Positions 10,646 through 23,108 are shown, counted from the stretch's first letter. The stretch is 64,000 nt of DNA from Pycnopodia helianthoides (GCA_032158295.1 CM063246.1:17953168-18017167), one strand, 5' to 3'. Numbers and translations: made by a program. The notes: generated by a model from the letters alone, not told the origin.

Positions 10646-10807
10646 TTCGATGCTAACGTCAACCAGGCTAATCACCGTGGTAACACACCCCTCCATGAGG
10701 CGGCGAGGTGGAACTTTTGTCAGGCCGTCAAACTCCTGATTGAGGTCGGCCATGCCAACCCTCTCACCCGTAATAAAGCTCAACTTATGCCCATTCAACT
10801 CGCTCAG
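10646..10807 (+). CDS. ANKRD27: ANKRD27 exon: ankyrin repeats
   Basis: The acceptor is ttgatatccttgcag and the donor gtaggt; 54 codons, phase 0/0. It reads FDANVNQANHRGNTPLHEAA and then a helix pair with VKLLIEVGHANP and a last, degenerate repeat beginning RNKAQLMPIQLAQ. Human VARP has INASNNKGNTALHEAVIEKH and then KRQRTAVDCAEQ at this position. This completes the consensus core of the second ankyrin block. Confidence 0.95.
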
Positions 10808-12864
10808 GTAGGTACTTTTAAAACACAAGTCCAAAAAAATGGTCCAGACTGTTTTGGGGTTATTCCACAAAATGAATTGAACAGACACAGATTCTTGATT
10901 TTTAAAAATGAAGTATTTTGACTTTGTACGTTGAGATGTGCCCCATTGATAGGAATAAATCTTAATTATATGAAACGGCCTAAATCAGTCAGAAAAACAG
11001 ATTTTCAATTTCCGTGGTCATGATAACTTGATTAACTGTGGAATGAATTGTCCTTGTCCACCCCCCACCCCCCACAAGAAAACAGTTATACACTCCAAAC
11101 AAACTTTGGAAGAAGATGACTCAGAAGTTTCTCGGATAAAGTTGACTAAAAAAAAAAGCTTTTTGGAATATGGCCGATAAATGTCTCTACTGAATGGATT
11201 CCCTGAGACATCCGCCGCAGCTTCCGAATCAGTTTATTATCATTTTTTGATGTAAATGTTTGTGCTTGACTTTACCATTGACTAAGAGACTTCTTTTATG
11301 TTTGTGATGTGGCGGGGGGGGGGGGGGGGGTGGGGGGAGGGGGGCTGGGAATTGGAGCAGTAGTGAGATCATTTGAAATAGGTAGAGATATAAAACTTCC
11401 AAAGTTTTCTGTTCACTTGTAGATTATGTTAAGTTGTGTGGGTTTGGTTTGGATGTTCATGGTTTCTTAGTCTGTGAATTGCCTTGTGTTTTTCAGCTTT
11501 GCATTTTTGTTTTAATGTTGTACTCTTGGAAATTGAATCTTGTATGAAGATGTTATCTCGTGAAACATTGCCTTGTATATATTGTGAAATGCCGAGTGTT
11601 GCTTACCGACACTTTCTCTTTCACTTGAATGAACGTTCACGCTCTTGTCCACAAATTTGAACAAGTTTTTTATGTGTGTGTACCTCTTAACTTAGATGCT
11701 TTGCGATATCACTGAAATGCCTTTACATATGTATATTTGCATTTGCCACATTTATCATGCCACTCTATCACCAACTGCTTTTATTTTCCTGACCTATTTC
11801 TTTTTTATGATGACAAAAATATCGTGTGCATTTTAAATTGTATATATATTTGTTTATCCATGAATCAAGGGTACCTTCTACTTGTGCTGATATATTCTGC
11901 CTATAGTTATACAATGTACATTGAAATTCTGTTTGCATTTTTTCCTGTGTATTTGATTTTCACGACCTGTTTTTATTTGTTCTTGTTATGGTAACAAATT
12001 CTCTTGTGCATTCTAAATTGAATTCGCTTTCTCTCCCCGTATCCAACAAACTGTATGTTTGTGCTGATGTATTGTGCTGATAATTGTAGATTGTACATTG
12101 AAATTTTGTATGCATTTTTTTTCCCCCTGTGTATTTACACTTTGGTGCTTTATTGCATTTTCCATTTTGTAAACGTTCCGGTAACTCATTTATTTTGTAT
12201 CGTTGCATTGGAATATTTGTGCTAGTGTTGCATACTGTACATTGAAACTCTTCTGTGTTCCATTTTTTCTCTTTCTTTCTCCTACGCATTGTGTTGTGAT
12301 TCCCATGATCTGTATTGCTCGTTTTTACCTACCAGCCCATCCCAGAGCGCCCGACACCACAATAGTTACCCAAGAAGTCTGCGGAGACAGAACTGGATAC
12401 ATTGGCCCATTTGACCTCCCCAGACCCAGGCAAAGGTCACCACCCCTAAGCCCACCTGACCCAATTACCTACCTACCTACACCCAGTGCTTATTACTGCT
12501 GAATTCGGTCTTTCATTTCCCTTATGCCTTTGCATTCTATGTTTTTGATTACACGAAACCCTCTTTTATAAATGATAACTCTTGTGTAGGCCTAGTATAC
12601 TTGTGTAGGTTTGACTTGTGTGTAATTTCATATACTTCTGTAGAGAGACTCTTAACACTGCAGTAACTATTTTACCATTCAATCAAACTTTTTGAATATT
12701 GCTAAACATTTAAGTTTTTCAGTTTGTATCAATATTTATTTCCCAGTCTTACATTAACTACCCTTTTGTGAGTTTGTGCATCAGTTGTTATGTTGCAACT
12801 TTTTTATACCATGTAAATAATGTTGATGTGTGCCGTCCCCACACCCCCCCTCCCCTTCCAACAG
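10808..12864 (+). other. Intron (2.06 kb): G-run, degenerate repeat, open Pro-rich segment
   Basis: Contains a long G tract (11311-11350), a degenerate T-rich repeat built around gtacattgaaatt (11916, 12091, 12237) and a GC-richer block at 12335-12502 open as RAPDTTIVTQEVCGDRTGYI and then Pro-rich to a stop. That block follows an acceptor-like tttttacctaccag but has no clear donor, and I do not recognise it. Confidence 0.5.
11311..11350 (+). repeat. Long G tract with quadruplex potential
   Basis: A run of about 17 G, then t, six G, a and six G on the sense strand. It can form a G-quadruplex in the pre-mRNA (inference). Homopolymer length may be inaccurate. Confidence 0.7.
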
Positions 12865-13066
12865 AATGACCAGGTTGTGAAACTCCTCCACGATGCAGCC
12901 GTAGTGACGGAACAGGAAGGGTCGGTCCAGCTGACCTCTCCCGACCCCATGTCCCCAGAGGTCATCCACCATCCGCCCAGCACCCTGTTACCCAAGGCTT
13001 TGACGCAGCCTCAGGACATTGCCCAGCCCTCCAGGGTCCCCTCTGGCAGTTCTTCAGTGGAACTTG
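12865..13066 (+). CDS. ANKRD27: ANKRD27 exon: end of ankyrin block and Pro/Ser linker
   Basis: The acceptor is a C-rich pyrimidine tract ending caacag and the donor is gtaagt; 67 codons plus one base, phase 0 to 1. It begins NDQVVKLLHDAAVV, matching the capping helix NSKIMELLQ of human VARP, and continues as a Pro/Ser/Gln-rich linker (TSPDPMSPEVIHHPPSTLLP) that is probably disordered. The final base joins GG of the exon at 39074 to make Gly. The linker is too poorly conserved to align by eye. Confidence 0.9.
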
Positions 13067-13218
13067 GTAAGTCAAACTCGATCCTTATTATCTGTACTCA
13101 TTGATTCCACAATGAAGATGTTCAAATAATTATTCCCAGGCATGATATTCTTCCTACTAAAGTCTGATTTTTGGGCCCTCGGGAAAAATCAGCAAAATTG
13201 TTATTAAATAGCCTGAAA

Positions 13219-13438
13219 AGTCTATAGACCGTGTTGAATAACCCCTTTGTTGCTATGAAAGTCGCCATATTGTAGGGCAAACCGTATGCGCGTCTAAACG
13301 CGTACATCAATGAAGCACGCAATGCGCAGCGTTACCGGTTTGATTTCTACGGCACACGTACATGCACACGCTCACAGACGCCATGTTGTAGGGCAGATTT
13401 TTGAATGATGACGTTCATATTCAATACGGTCTATTGAA
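13219..13438. mobile_element. MITE with tatagaccgt terminal repeats
   Basis: The left end tctatagaccgtgttgaata and the right end tattcaatacggtctattga are inverted repeats. Inside them, gtcgccatattgtagggca and gacgccatgttgtagggca occur in direct orientation. About 220 bp, no ORF. Related remnants may lie at 36810-36985 and 62870-63040. Confidence 0.6.
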
Positions 13439-14055
13439 GCCTTTGTACGTGTAGGTCAGCCCTTTTACTTGATGAAGTTTTCCTACTTTATTCCAAATAC
13501 CAAATATCATACCTGGATATTCCGTTGTTCACACTGAGGCAGTATTTGAAGGAAATAGAATTAGCTGATTGCAAACTGCTTACCAACCATAAGGACCTAG
13601 GGTATAGATGCAAAAAGTAGTTAGTGGCCTGACGTTTCGACCCCAGCAGAGTCTCTCTCGTGTGCTAAATGACAACACAAACACTGATGAGCAGGTATGC
13701 TGGTGTAACAGAAGCCGTCAAGTGGACGAAATATGGCGTAGAATCTTTGGATTGTTTAAAAGTATGTGTACAGTTTGTTATGCAAGAATTTAGCCAGGAT
13801 TTGGTACAAGATACATTTTCATGTAAATGCAAGTAAATGACAGATAACACAGGGTGTCAAGACACCCAGACACCCCTCTGGCTAACACTATGGTTATGTG
13901 GTTTCCGCATAATAATGAGTCAACACAGCTGGATAGTAGTCTGGTAGTTGAGATTTAGTGTCCTATATTGATCCAATTCCCCTGACATCATCAACCGCAA
14001 TCAATCTTGGTTGCATCTTTTTGGGGAGTCTCATTCCGCGTGTGTTACTGTGCAG

Positions 14056-14401
14056 CAGGGCTCAAATTTTGCACTTGACCGCTGGCCCGAGGCCAGTGAA
14101 TTTAGCATCGGGCCAGTAAACTCTTGTCCAGACAAGTCCGGCGGTCTTGTGTTTGTGTTCATTGACTTTCAGTCTGATGAATACAATTCTGTTCATTATT
14201 GAAGACTACTTACCGATAATATACAAATGAGATAAATCTTCTCTTTGTGCTTTTTCAAATTCAAACTGTTCAATTATTAACCTGTCAGGCATTTTTTCTT
14301 CTCACTTAAATTCTGGTCTTGTACTCAAAGTTCCGGTGCAGTAAATATTTTGAGCTACAAGCCCTGCGGTCTTGTGGATTTTCCCCCAAATTCTAGCCCT
14401 G
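14056..14401. mobile_element. hAT-like MITE (CAGGGCT ends)
   Basis: The left end CAGGGCTCAAATTT and the right end AAATTCTAGCCCTG are 14-bp inverted repeats with two mismatches. CAGGG-type ends are typical of hAT elements. 346 bp, no transposase. A clean 8-bp target duplication is not visible. Confidence 0.6.
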
Positions 14402-16058
14402 TCAGCAGTGTGCTAGACACCCTCCCTTATCATTACATTCATTTTGACTCTCAAAATGGAAGACCACGTTACACTGTAGCTGTGTTTGGCATCAGTGCAA
14501 GCGATCTATATGTGTTTTAAAAAAATGTATAAAATCTTACAGTAGCATTCGTGCAAATTGATGTGTGAAATTGATGTAAAATTAATAGAAGTTTAAATAA
14601 TCTAGTAATGTTCCATAAGCCAAAACTATTGGTGAATAAGAATATGAAATGTGACGTATCAAAAAAATGAAGTGCATCTCTGTAAAAATACTTACGTTAA
14701 TTTCTCTTTAAAGACAAACGACAGGAGTGGTGTAAATTGTAATAAAAAAATTGATTAGATTTTATCTGAAAGCTCGCTAAAAATATTGTTTACACCAGTA
14801 CCAATCCTCCAGAGAAATATTTCTGCCTGAAATGCTGTCAAAGCTGAGACAACAGCATTTGCCGATCCCCAGAATAACGGCAGCTCATTTCAATTGCTGT
14901 AAACGAAATCATGTGTGGTGATGCACGGTGTTCCTGAAGAAAAAAAACATGAACCCCTATCACCGTTTTCACTAGAACAGGATCGCCTAGTTTGATGGGA
15001 TTTTTTTTTTACAAGTTGGTTGGATCTGGTGTTTGTTGAATACTAGAGGATGGAAATTAATTTGCTCTTGCCAGAAAAAAAGCACTGTATGTGTGTGTGC
15101 CGTTCGGTTAGATCATGAAGATCTGAATACCTGTGTTCACAGTTTGCATTGCAACCAAAAGATCCTTGTTTTTAGTGTAATGCATACCATCGTCTTTCAC
15201 ATAGCATCGCAGAAGGTGAAATCTAGATCTATGATCAGTTAAGACCCTCCCCACCCCCACCCCAGCATCCATAAATTCCAATGCCTCTTCTCCGTTACTA
15301 CTACCATCATCAAGAGTCCAGTCCGGGCATTAACGCCGCCGGGGGCGGTCATGCTCCGACGTCCGTCCGAGAGAGGATCACCGAAAGGAAAAAAAAAAAA
15401 ATGTATGGTCAGACCGGCCGGTAATCATAATTGATACGACCTACGTTGTACAAAACCTCACTGGTAACTGTCAGGGGGGGGGGGGCTTCAGCAACGTTGT
15501 AAGAGGCACTTATGGTTGATTAGTGTGAAGTGTGAACAGGTGAAGTGTGGATGTCCAGTGGGCACCACCCCCCCCCCTCCTTTCCCATTTTGTGTAGAGA
15601 TGATTTGATCAAATTTGGTTTGGCCTTGCCTCGTTCATCGTTTTCCTCTTTCCCCAGAGACACCATGCAGGGATCGGGAACGGATACAGGCTCCCCCCTC
15701 TCTCTTCTTCTTCTCTTTGTGTGTATGCTGCTTTTTAATCAAATACCCACACGCTGTGGAAGGTCTGATTGCTCGCGGTTTTCACAATCCACTGACCGTC
15801 ATTTTGTAATTACATGCATTATGACATGTGCAAGGGCATGCTTTTGACATGTTAATTTTCCCCCTCCTCCCTCCCCCCTTCTCCACATTGTATGTTTGTG
15901 GCTGAAATCTGCACAGAGATGTAGTTTGCGTGTTTTGTATTGTACTATTCTGCGAAACTATTTTCAGCTCTAACTCGATAAAAACCCATACTTCTGTATG
16001 TTTCTTCTTTTTTTATGAGAAATATCAACATACCCAATATAATTGATTGTAACATAAT

Positions 16059-16657
16059 CGTCGCTGGTCCCACGGAATGATCTATTTGTCAGAGATTACA
16101 CAAATTTACAAATCAGTTTTATACAAATGATTAATATACTAATTTCTGTTCACATTTTCAGCAAGTTCCATTACCTAACAAGTAATAGTTTCACAATACA
16201 CTAATTGGTATGAACGACGTATCACTAGGTTTGCCATTTTGCGTTTTCACAAAGTGACCTATCGCAATAGGTCAGTACATGTATATGCAATATACAGTGA
16301 CCTATTTGTCGGACCTATTGAAGTGTAGTGTTTCCACAAAGTGACCTGTCTCAATAGGTCTCAATGTTTGTACACAGCACTCTGTCGGCAAACTTGTTTT
16401 TTTCGTTTTCAGAAAGTGACATACGTGTTTAGGAATTAATTAGTCATTCAAATAATTGCAAGATTGAAAACATATTGACAGTTCTGTCTGAATGAAGGAG
16501 TTGGCTATGTTTATGTAGACCTTAAGAAATACAATATAGTACGCAGACACGGAAACAGCAGTTTGAGAAAAAGTGCAACTTCAATCGCAATGTTTTGTGT
16601 TCAACCATAAATTGTTTGGCTGTGGACTATATAGGTCACTTTGTGGGACCAGCGATG
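16059..16657. mobile_element. 599-bp DNA element with TIR and ATAAT duplication
   Basis: The left end CGTCGCTGGTCCCAC and the right end GTGGGACCAGCGATG are inverted repeats with one mismatch, flanked by the direct repeat ATAAT on both sides. The motif aaagtgacctat or its complement recurs internally in both orientations (near 16250, 16300, 16340, 16632), like subterminal transposase-binding sites. No ORF. Confidence 0.75.
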
Positions 16658-17309
16658 ATAATTGTCAGTTGGCACTCATTCGTCATACATGTTGCTGAAA
16701 CAACATTGGTCTTATCCTTATTGGTTTGAAGTCTTTCAATAAATACTCCCAAAATTAGTAGCAGCACTTCATGTGACCCAACAGGTGCATGAAATAGCAA
16801 ACCTGTGAAGGTGTAAGCTCAATTGGTCAATTAATGAATAAAAACCTTCTTGTGTTAAAACCTCACTGTTTTCAAACATAAGGTTGGAGTTGAATTGCCC
16901 CAAGTCCTTCCCGCTCCATCAACCCTACCACAAGTGTGACATCAAAGATTTGACTATACCTCATACATATTCATGATCGAGAGCTGAATTCTCACTGGTC
17001 CATTCACCATCACGTGCCAGATGCTATTTTTGCTGTTTACCAAGCATGTGCACCAGTATTCACGCACAGGGTAAATACGTATGCGTATGCAGCATGTGCA
17101 ACAGTATAGTACGTAATGCACTATACGAAGCAATCGTGGAACTGTCGTACAGGTGTAGTCTTACACATGCGCAAACATCGCCATAGCTAGCAACATTTGT
17201 ATAAAAAGATGGCAGCACACATAAATGTCAATCTGCAAGCTCAATGAGGCCAAATTAGAGAATAGTAAACAAATATAACATGGCTTATTGTGGTTGGACC
17301 GTCAATATT

Positions 17310-17398
17310 AGCTCCCCTTGGTATTGGAAGTTGACAAACTAGTTGCCAGGGTATCGGCTCGGGAACTAGTTTGTTAACTTCTAATACCTCGGGGAGCT
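17310..17398. mobile_element. Short inverted-repeat element
   Basis: agctccccttggtattggaa and its mirrored arm (ttctaatacctcggggagct) form an imperfect stem of about 35 bp with a 19-base loop. Confidence 0.55.
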
Positions 17399-18179
17399 AC
17401 ATTAGTACTGTCCACCCTCAAACCCTGTTATACTTAACAATTCTGTGCAGTGATAAAATGGTTGAATTTCTTCCGTATTATCAATAGAGCCAAGATAATT
17501 CTTCCTCATTGCCTCCCCCCCCCCTCCCACACCCTTGAAGTCTCTCCTGAGGCAGAACATATAAACTGGGATGACGAATATCGACAAAGCCAATATCGGA
17601 AATCAAGATGTGCCAGAGACGGATCCATGGGGCCCCTCTCTCTCTGGGTGAAGAGTACCCCGGCGAAAGAGTGGATCATTACTAAAGTGGGATGTCAAAT
17701 GTCAATTAAGCTAAGATTAAACCATCAAACGCGACGACGGGGATCGATCAGTAGACTGGAAAGACCTTCCGGGCATTTAGAAAAAAAAAGAAGAATAATG
17801 TTCTTAGATTAAACTCTTAGAAGTTCCTCTGGAGTCATCCATGGTATGATTTATACATTGACCATTGACGGGGATCCAATTTCAAGCAGGGTTGGCGTTG
17901 ATATTGTGATATCCCCCCCCCCCCCTTCCCTCCCTGCTTGTTTAGTCTTGTGTAGCATAGCTCTTCTCTTAAGTGACACTTAGTAGTAAAAGTATGATTC
18001 ATTCCGACTCTGCCATGTCTTATTTGTAAAGCGTGCAACGCTTGCTATAGATGTGCCGGATGAAGTGTTCACTTTCTTCTCTGCTTTCAAATGTCATTGA
18101 TGTTTTGTTTGGTAAAAGAGCTACATTCATTGGTGTAGTTTTTTGTAATAATAGTTAATAATAATAACTAATAATAACT

Positions 18180-18505
18180 AGTTCTTGTATAGCGCATTTC
18201 ACAATAACGTATCAATGCGCTTTACATCAGTGCCCTGGTACATGTATTTGGCCAATAGCATTCCTGTAATCTTTTTCAGCTCCATGGGGAATATACAGCC
18301 CTGCGCTGCGGTGGCGCTCCGATACACAATATCAACCTCTACCCTCGCAGGTACCAATTTTCACCCCTGGGTGAAGAGAAGCAATTATAGTAAAGCATCC
18401 TGCTCAAGGACACAAGTGTCATGACCGGGATTCGAACCCCCACCCGACCCGACTCGACCACCAGAACTTGAATCCGATGCTCTAAACCACTCGGCCATGA
18501 CACCC
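18180..18505 (-). repeat. tRNA-derived SINE family A
   Basis: In reverse: ggtgtcatggccgagtgg, B box GGTTCGAATCC, and the cttgagcaggatgcttta block. The body differs from the main subfamily (it has a tccatggggaatatacagcc region), so this may be a separate subfamily sharing the head. Confidence 0.75.
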
Positions 18506-20029
18506 TTTATATAACCCTCTTGCTCTCTGACCATTCAATACCATTTAAGTGGTTTTGAATGATAGATAAACTATGCCAGCCTGAAATATGATACCATGAG
18601 GGAATGCATGTACACAGTACACAGTTAGTTCTGTGCACAGGTTGTGCCACCGTACACAACCTTGGCAGTCGAATGGTTTCAAATAATTGGTCAACTCACT
18701 GGAAAATGTTGCCAAGAGTCAATGACAGTAGGAGGGTTATGCCAGGCATGCAAAGGTGCTCTTTAACTGGTGAGGGTATTGGTTGTTTTCATTGAGTGTG
18801 ACATTTACAAATTCTTCGAAAAGAAAATTGCATGTCAATTGTTGTCTCTGCAAGTCTAAAACGCAAGCAAAGGGCAAGGTACATGTACATAATCTTAAAA
18901 GCACACAGACAACATTGGTAACTAACAAATACCAGTATACGCACTTTATGTGACCTTCATACACATGAACTAAACAAACCTGTGAAAGTTTATGCTCAAT
19001 CGATCACCGGAGTCATGAGAAAAAAAAGTGGGGAAAAAAAAGTGAAAACTTTTTAACAGGAATGCTATTGAAGCTTGTTTATAATGTGTTTGTTATACCT
19101 CCATTTCGCATCAAAGCGGCTATAGAAAACGGAGCTCCCACAAATAACGTAACAATGAGTGATGACGGGCTGTTGCAGGGCTTTTCGGGAATCATTCAGA
19201 AAAGCATTGGAGAAGGGTGTTCAAAATGATTAGGTTTTTTTTACAGCAAAAATCTGTTTAAACTCATGTTAACTCAATTTCCTTATTGATTGAAAACATT
19301 CTAAATGAGTTTTAGCAAAGATCACTTGTTGGCGTTTTCGTTCAAGCTGGTCTTTAATGTTTTCACTGTTTACAAACTTATTGAGTTTTAGACTTCAAAA
19401 TTAATCGTTTGACTCAATTCTCAAAAACTATACTATGTGAAGTAAAAAAAATTGCAAGGAGAGTTTTCCACCAGGAACCACCCTTTAAAGGCTACCCTGT
19501 GTTTTATGTCCAAATCTGTGACCAATACATTTTCAGTCTTACCAATGTTGTGCACACCCTTTAAAAGTGCACTAGGACTGATGGATTTAGCACTGGTTGA
19601 CTGACTGCTTAGTGTTCATTATTTAGCGAACCAGCTTTATGAGCGAAGGGCTTAATGTTGCCCCCTGAAAGCAATCAAGATAAAGCCCCGTTTTTTTGAA
19701 ATGTACATGTTCTGAGATTGGCCTCACCTACATTTAGATATCAGTGATCATGCTTTTAGCACACGGCAGATATGTCGGACTATAGCTTATCACTTTGTGA
19801 GTACCATTGGCACTCTTCTTTGACCTTGTTTTGTGGTGCACTAGGGTGGCTGCACTAAGTAAACCTTCCTCACAGTGTGGTGATCTTGTGCTTTGTTTTT
19901 TTTTCATCTAGACCTTTCTCATGTTTACCAACATTATATGGTTTTTGAGGCATTGCATGGTGAGGTATCAATGTATATTCGGTTTGCGGTAACACCATGT
20001 GTATAATTATCTACTTTGCTGTGTAGATT

Positions 20030-20300
20030 TTGTTCTTTAGAGAACTTGTCTTGCTATTTGTTCTACTACCGCGGAGTAGATTTTCGTAATTCGGGAGACT
20101 TCTCAGTTCTGAAAAGAACTTTCCTGCTTATTAACTACTTCTTCGGCGGGAGGTAGGAAATCGGCCTGGACTACTACTTTAGCTTTGTGGATCGGGGGGG
20201 ACTTCTCGTAATTAAATGCACTGTCGCGGAGTGAGTTCTTTTTGGTCTCAACGTTTCGACTAGCTTGCTCTAGTCATCGTCAGGAGACTTTACTAACATT
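20030..20300 (-). repeat. Possible Penelope-like element remnant with hammerhead-like motif
   Basis: On the minus strand, 20300 to 20241 reads cctgacgatgactagagcaa, then a pairing ctagtc arm and gaaacgttgagacc. CTGACGA, a 6-bp stem (gactag/ctagtc) and GAAAC resemble the hammerhead ribozyme core known from terminal regions of Penelope-like retroelements; one extra U interrupts a canonical core. The neighbouring sequence (cggagtagattttcgtaatt) looks like part of a longer element. No reverse transcriptase seen. Confidence 0.35.
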
Positions 20301-20483
20301 GAAAACCAATTTGTATGGGCAGCCTTGTGTGTCACAAAAAGTACAACTGGGTTGGTACTAATTTGCTCCATTTCATACTGCATTTAAACTGTTTTAATGA
20401 AGAATATCTTGACTTTAAGTATTGATGAGTAGAGCAATTGATTTATCAGTGATATGGGTCATTTGATAGTATTATAGTTTTAA

Positions 20484-20858
20484 AGGAACATTACAGAATT
20501 GGTTTTTGCTAACAAAACAGTTGCTGGCAGTGTAAGCACTTTATGTAATCCACCATACACATTAAACTGACAAACCTGTAGAAGTTTGAGATCGATCGGC
20601 CATCTGGGTCACGAGTTAGTGAAAAACCGATTACACATTTGCATAAAATCATATAGATTCAACAAATGAATAAAACGCTCACTGAGCGATAAACTCCAAT
20701 CGGAAAATTAGTTTATTCATTTCTCATCAAATATGGCATTTCAGACAGAAATATTTCAAGGGATGTTTTCTACTATCATCATCATTAGACTGTGTATGTA
20801 AATCTGTGATCAAAAAGTACATTTGACAAGTTTTTTTCTTACCAATTCTGTAATGTTG
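20484..20858 (+). mobile_element. TTAA-flanked MITE, copy 3 (right end eroded)
   Basis: Left TTAA and terminal repeat intact. The right end reads accaattctgtaatgttgat, so the last bases and right TTAA are changed. Internal deletions are present relative to copies 1 and 2. Confidence 0.8.
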
Positions 20859-22224
20859 ATTTTTCCTTTTTCAGTGATTTTTTCAGTGAAGGGCACCTGT
20901 ACTTTTGCCAATCACTGGTTGTCAAATCTGGCGGCAAATGAAAGGTCTTTATCAATATAGCCAAACCATAGCTAGACAGACAAAAATAGTCTGGCTCCAG
21001 GTTTTTGTGGTGGAAATTAGTTCACATTAATTTCAATGTTGTCATGTTAAGTAAACAATACATCAATTACCATGGCATAACATATAATAATTGAATTTAA
21101 GAATCTGTTGATATTAATTTAGTTTTTGAACAGTATCGAGTAGGTACATGGACAGCAACAGGTTTGGGTAAAGCTTAGCTTTTGGATCCTAACCTATATA
21201 GACTGTGCAATCTCTGGCATATTCAAACTTCCGGGACCAAGTTGGTCCCTACCAATAAAGTTTTACATAGTGTGTTATTCTGTTTCTTGAAATACAAATA
21301 GCTTTTACATAGTATAAAAATAACATCATATTGTTTGGAAAGTAAAATTTAGCCATGAAATATATGAAAGTAAAATAAATTTAACAAACCAACAAAGGAA
21401 AATGAGACTTGACCTCCGTTTCCTGTTACTTGTAATTCAGAATTCTGCCCAACTGATGTTCATGTATAATTAAACCCATGTAGTGGTCAGAAAAATTCAG
21501 GTGTGATTGGCAAATGGGGTTTAAAAAAAAATAAGCATCCTCGTCCCAAGTTCTAATTTTGTCTCAATGTTAATTTTAACAAATTATTTGTCATACATAG
21601 AAATTGGAATCGTATTTATAGCAAATTGCTTGGGGTATTTATTTGTTTTCAAGAATTAAAAATAAGATTTGATGTAGTAGACAAATATAGTCTTCGTTCG
21701 AGTTGTTTTCTCCTTTTTCGATACGCGAGAATTGCACAGTCTATTAACGGAATGAACTCCCTGCCTCACTCCGTCAAAGCGGAACTGCATTCTCATTTGC
21801 TTGGATAGTTATTCCACTTAGACTTGAGCATGACTTTTGTTTTTCACACTGCTTGTTTTTGTGTAGAGGTATTGACAAGTTGTTTACCTTTATTAGTGCA
21901 GTGTATTGGCCACTGTACTGCACCAGCGTACGTCACATGCAGTCTAAGCTTTGCCCCGCTCGATATTTTGGGAGTCAAAAATTACACGGCAAGTGTCTGG
22001 TCTTAAATGCCCACTGCTCTGTAATCTGTATAGTGCATAGGGACATTGACTCCCAAAAATGGTGCAACCAAGATCATTATGATGATAACATCAGGTGAAT
22101 TGGGCCAAAAAGTCATGTTATTATTGATTATTATTTTTCATCGTTACACCATCATCACATCAGGGTGTAATTTTTTTTTGTTTTTTCGGCATTTTTGTTA
22201 TTGTAAATCTCACATCTGAAATGG

Positions 22225-22480
22225 ATGTTTTTTACCGGCTAGGTTCTTCCATTATAGATAGGTTGCAGTACGACGTAAATCGGCCATCTTTACGGGCAGT
22301 TTAGAACAAACAGTCGTGCGTTTCGTGTGAGAACGGCGTGCAACACGCGCGCATTTCACGAAACTCATTGCAGGATTGGTCAGTAAACAACGCGGCTGCG
22401 TTAATAAGTTGAGCGTTTGACGCACCTGCAAGCCAAAATGCAATTTGCCCGTAAAGATGGCGTCTACTGGGAACTGTCTA
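22225..22480. mobile_element. Inverted-repeat element (ggccatctttacgggca arms)
   Basis: ggccatctttacgggca (22272) and tgcccgtaaagatggc (22446) face each other around a CG-rich centre of about 160 bp. Outer bases (ggttgcagtacgacg) are not clearly mirrored. Confidence 0.45.
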
Positions 22481-22496
22481 TTGAAAACAAACATCC

Positions 22497-22890
22497 CCCA
22501 CCCATCCATTTGGATGAGAATTAGGCGGTTGGCATTGAGGGAAAGGCCGAATGGCAGAAGGGGTGTTTAAACCTTACTGGGGTTCCATACTGTACCCGTG
22601 ACAGGGTTCTGCCCAGGATTTCTTTAGTGGTGGGAAAAATGTTGCCCTGGAAACCATTGCGAGATGGACCAGTTATACGGTAGATCATACTCAAATCACC
22701 CCCACCCATCCATTTGGATGAGAATTAGGCGGTTGCATTGAGGAAAGGCCGAATGGCAGAAGGTGTTTAAACCTTACTGGGGTTCCATACTGTACCCGTG
22801 ACAGGGTTCTGCCCAGGATTTCTTAGTGTGAAAATGTTGCCCTGGAAACCATTGCGAGATGGACCAGTTATACGTAGATCATATCAAATC
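22497..22890 (+). repeat. Tandem near-duplicate of about 195 bp differing only by insertions
   Basis: The blocks 22497-22697 and 22700-22891 are the same sequence (ccacccatccatttggatga through ccattgcgagatggaccagt). By eye the first copy carries about ten extra bases, mostly in or next to short G, T and A runs, and no substitutions. That suggests an assembly or read-error artefact. Confidence 0.85.
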
Positions 22891-23108
22891 ATAGAAGTAC
22901 TCAAAATTAATGCTTTGGATACCATTTTTACTGGTAAATACCCAAATTTTTACATTTCGTTGAAAACCTTTGAAAGGAAATTGCAAGTGTAATTAAAAAA
23001 TTTGGAAAATGTGTGGCGGTCAGAAACAGATAAAATTCTGCCAGTGGTGGTTTGGGAATCCTTAGTGCCGGGCGGGTTTTCCGGCACCGACCACTGTGGC
23101 AGAACCCT
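22802..23108. mobile_element. MITE with CAGGGTTCTGCC ends
   Basis: The left end CAGGGTTCTGCCC and the right end GGCAGAACCCTG form perfect 12-bp inverted repeats about 307 bases apart. CAGGG ends suggest hAT ancestry. No target duplication is clear. The preceding near-duplicate carries a second left end near 22602. Confidence 0.55.

Noticed and set aside
12335..12502. Pro-rich open block as an extra ANKRD27 exon
   Set aside because: It ends in a stop with no donor in phase, and the flanking exons already join in phase 0 at the expected point of the ankyrin block.
17450..17812. 120-codon open frame
   Set aside because: No recognisable domain, no convincing splice sites in phase, and the start lies in AT-rich and C-run sequence. 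Probably chance, though the block looks unique.
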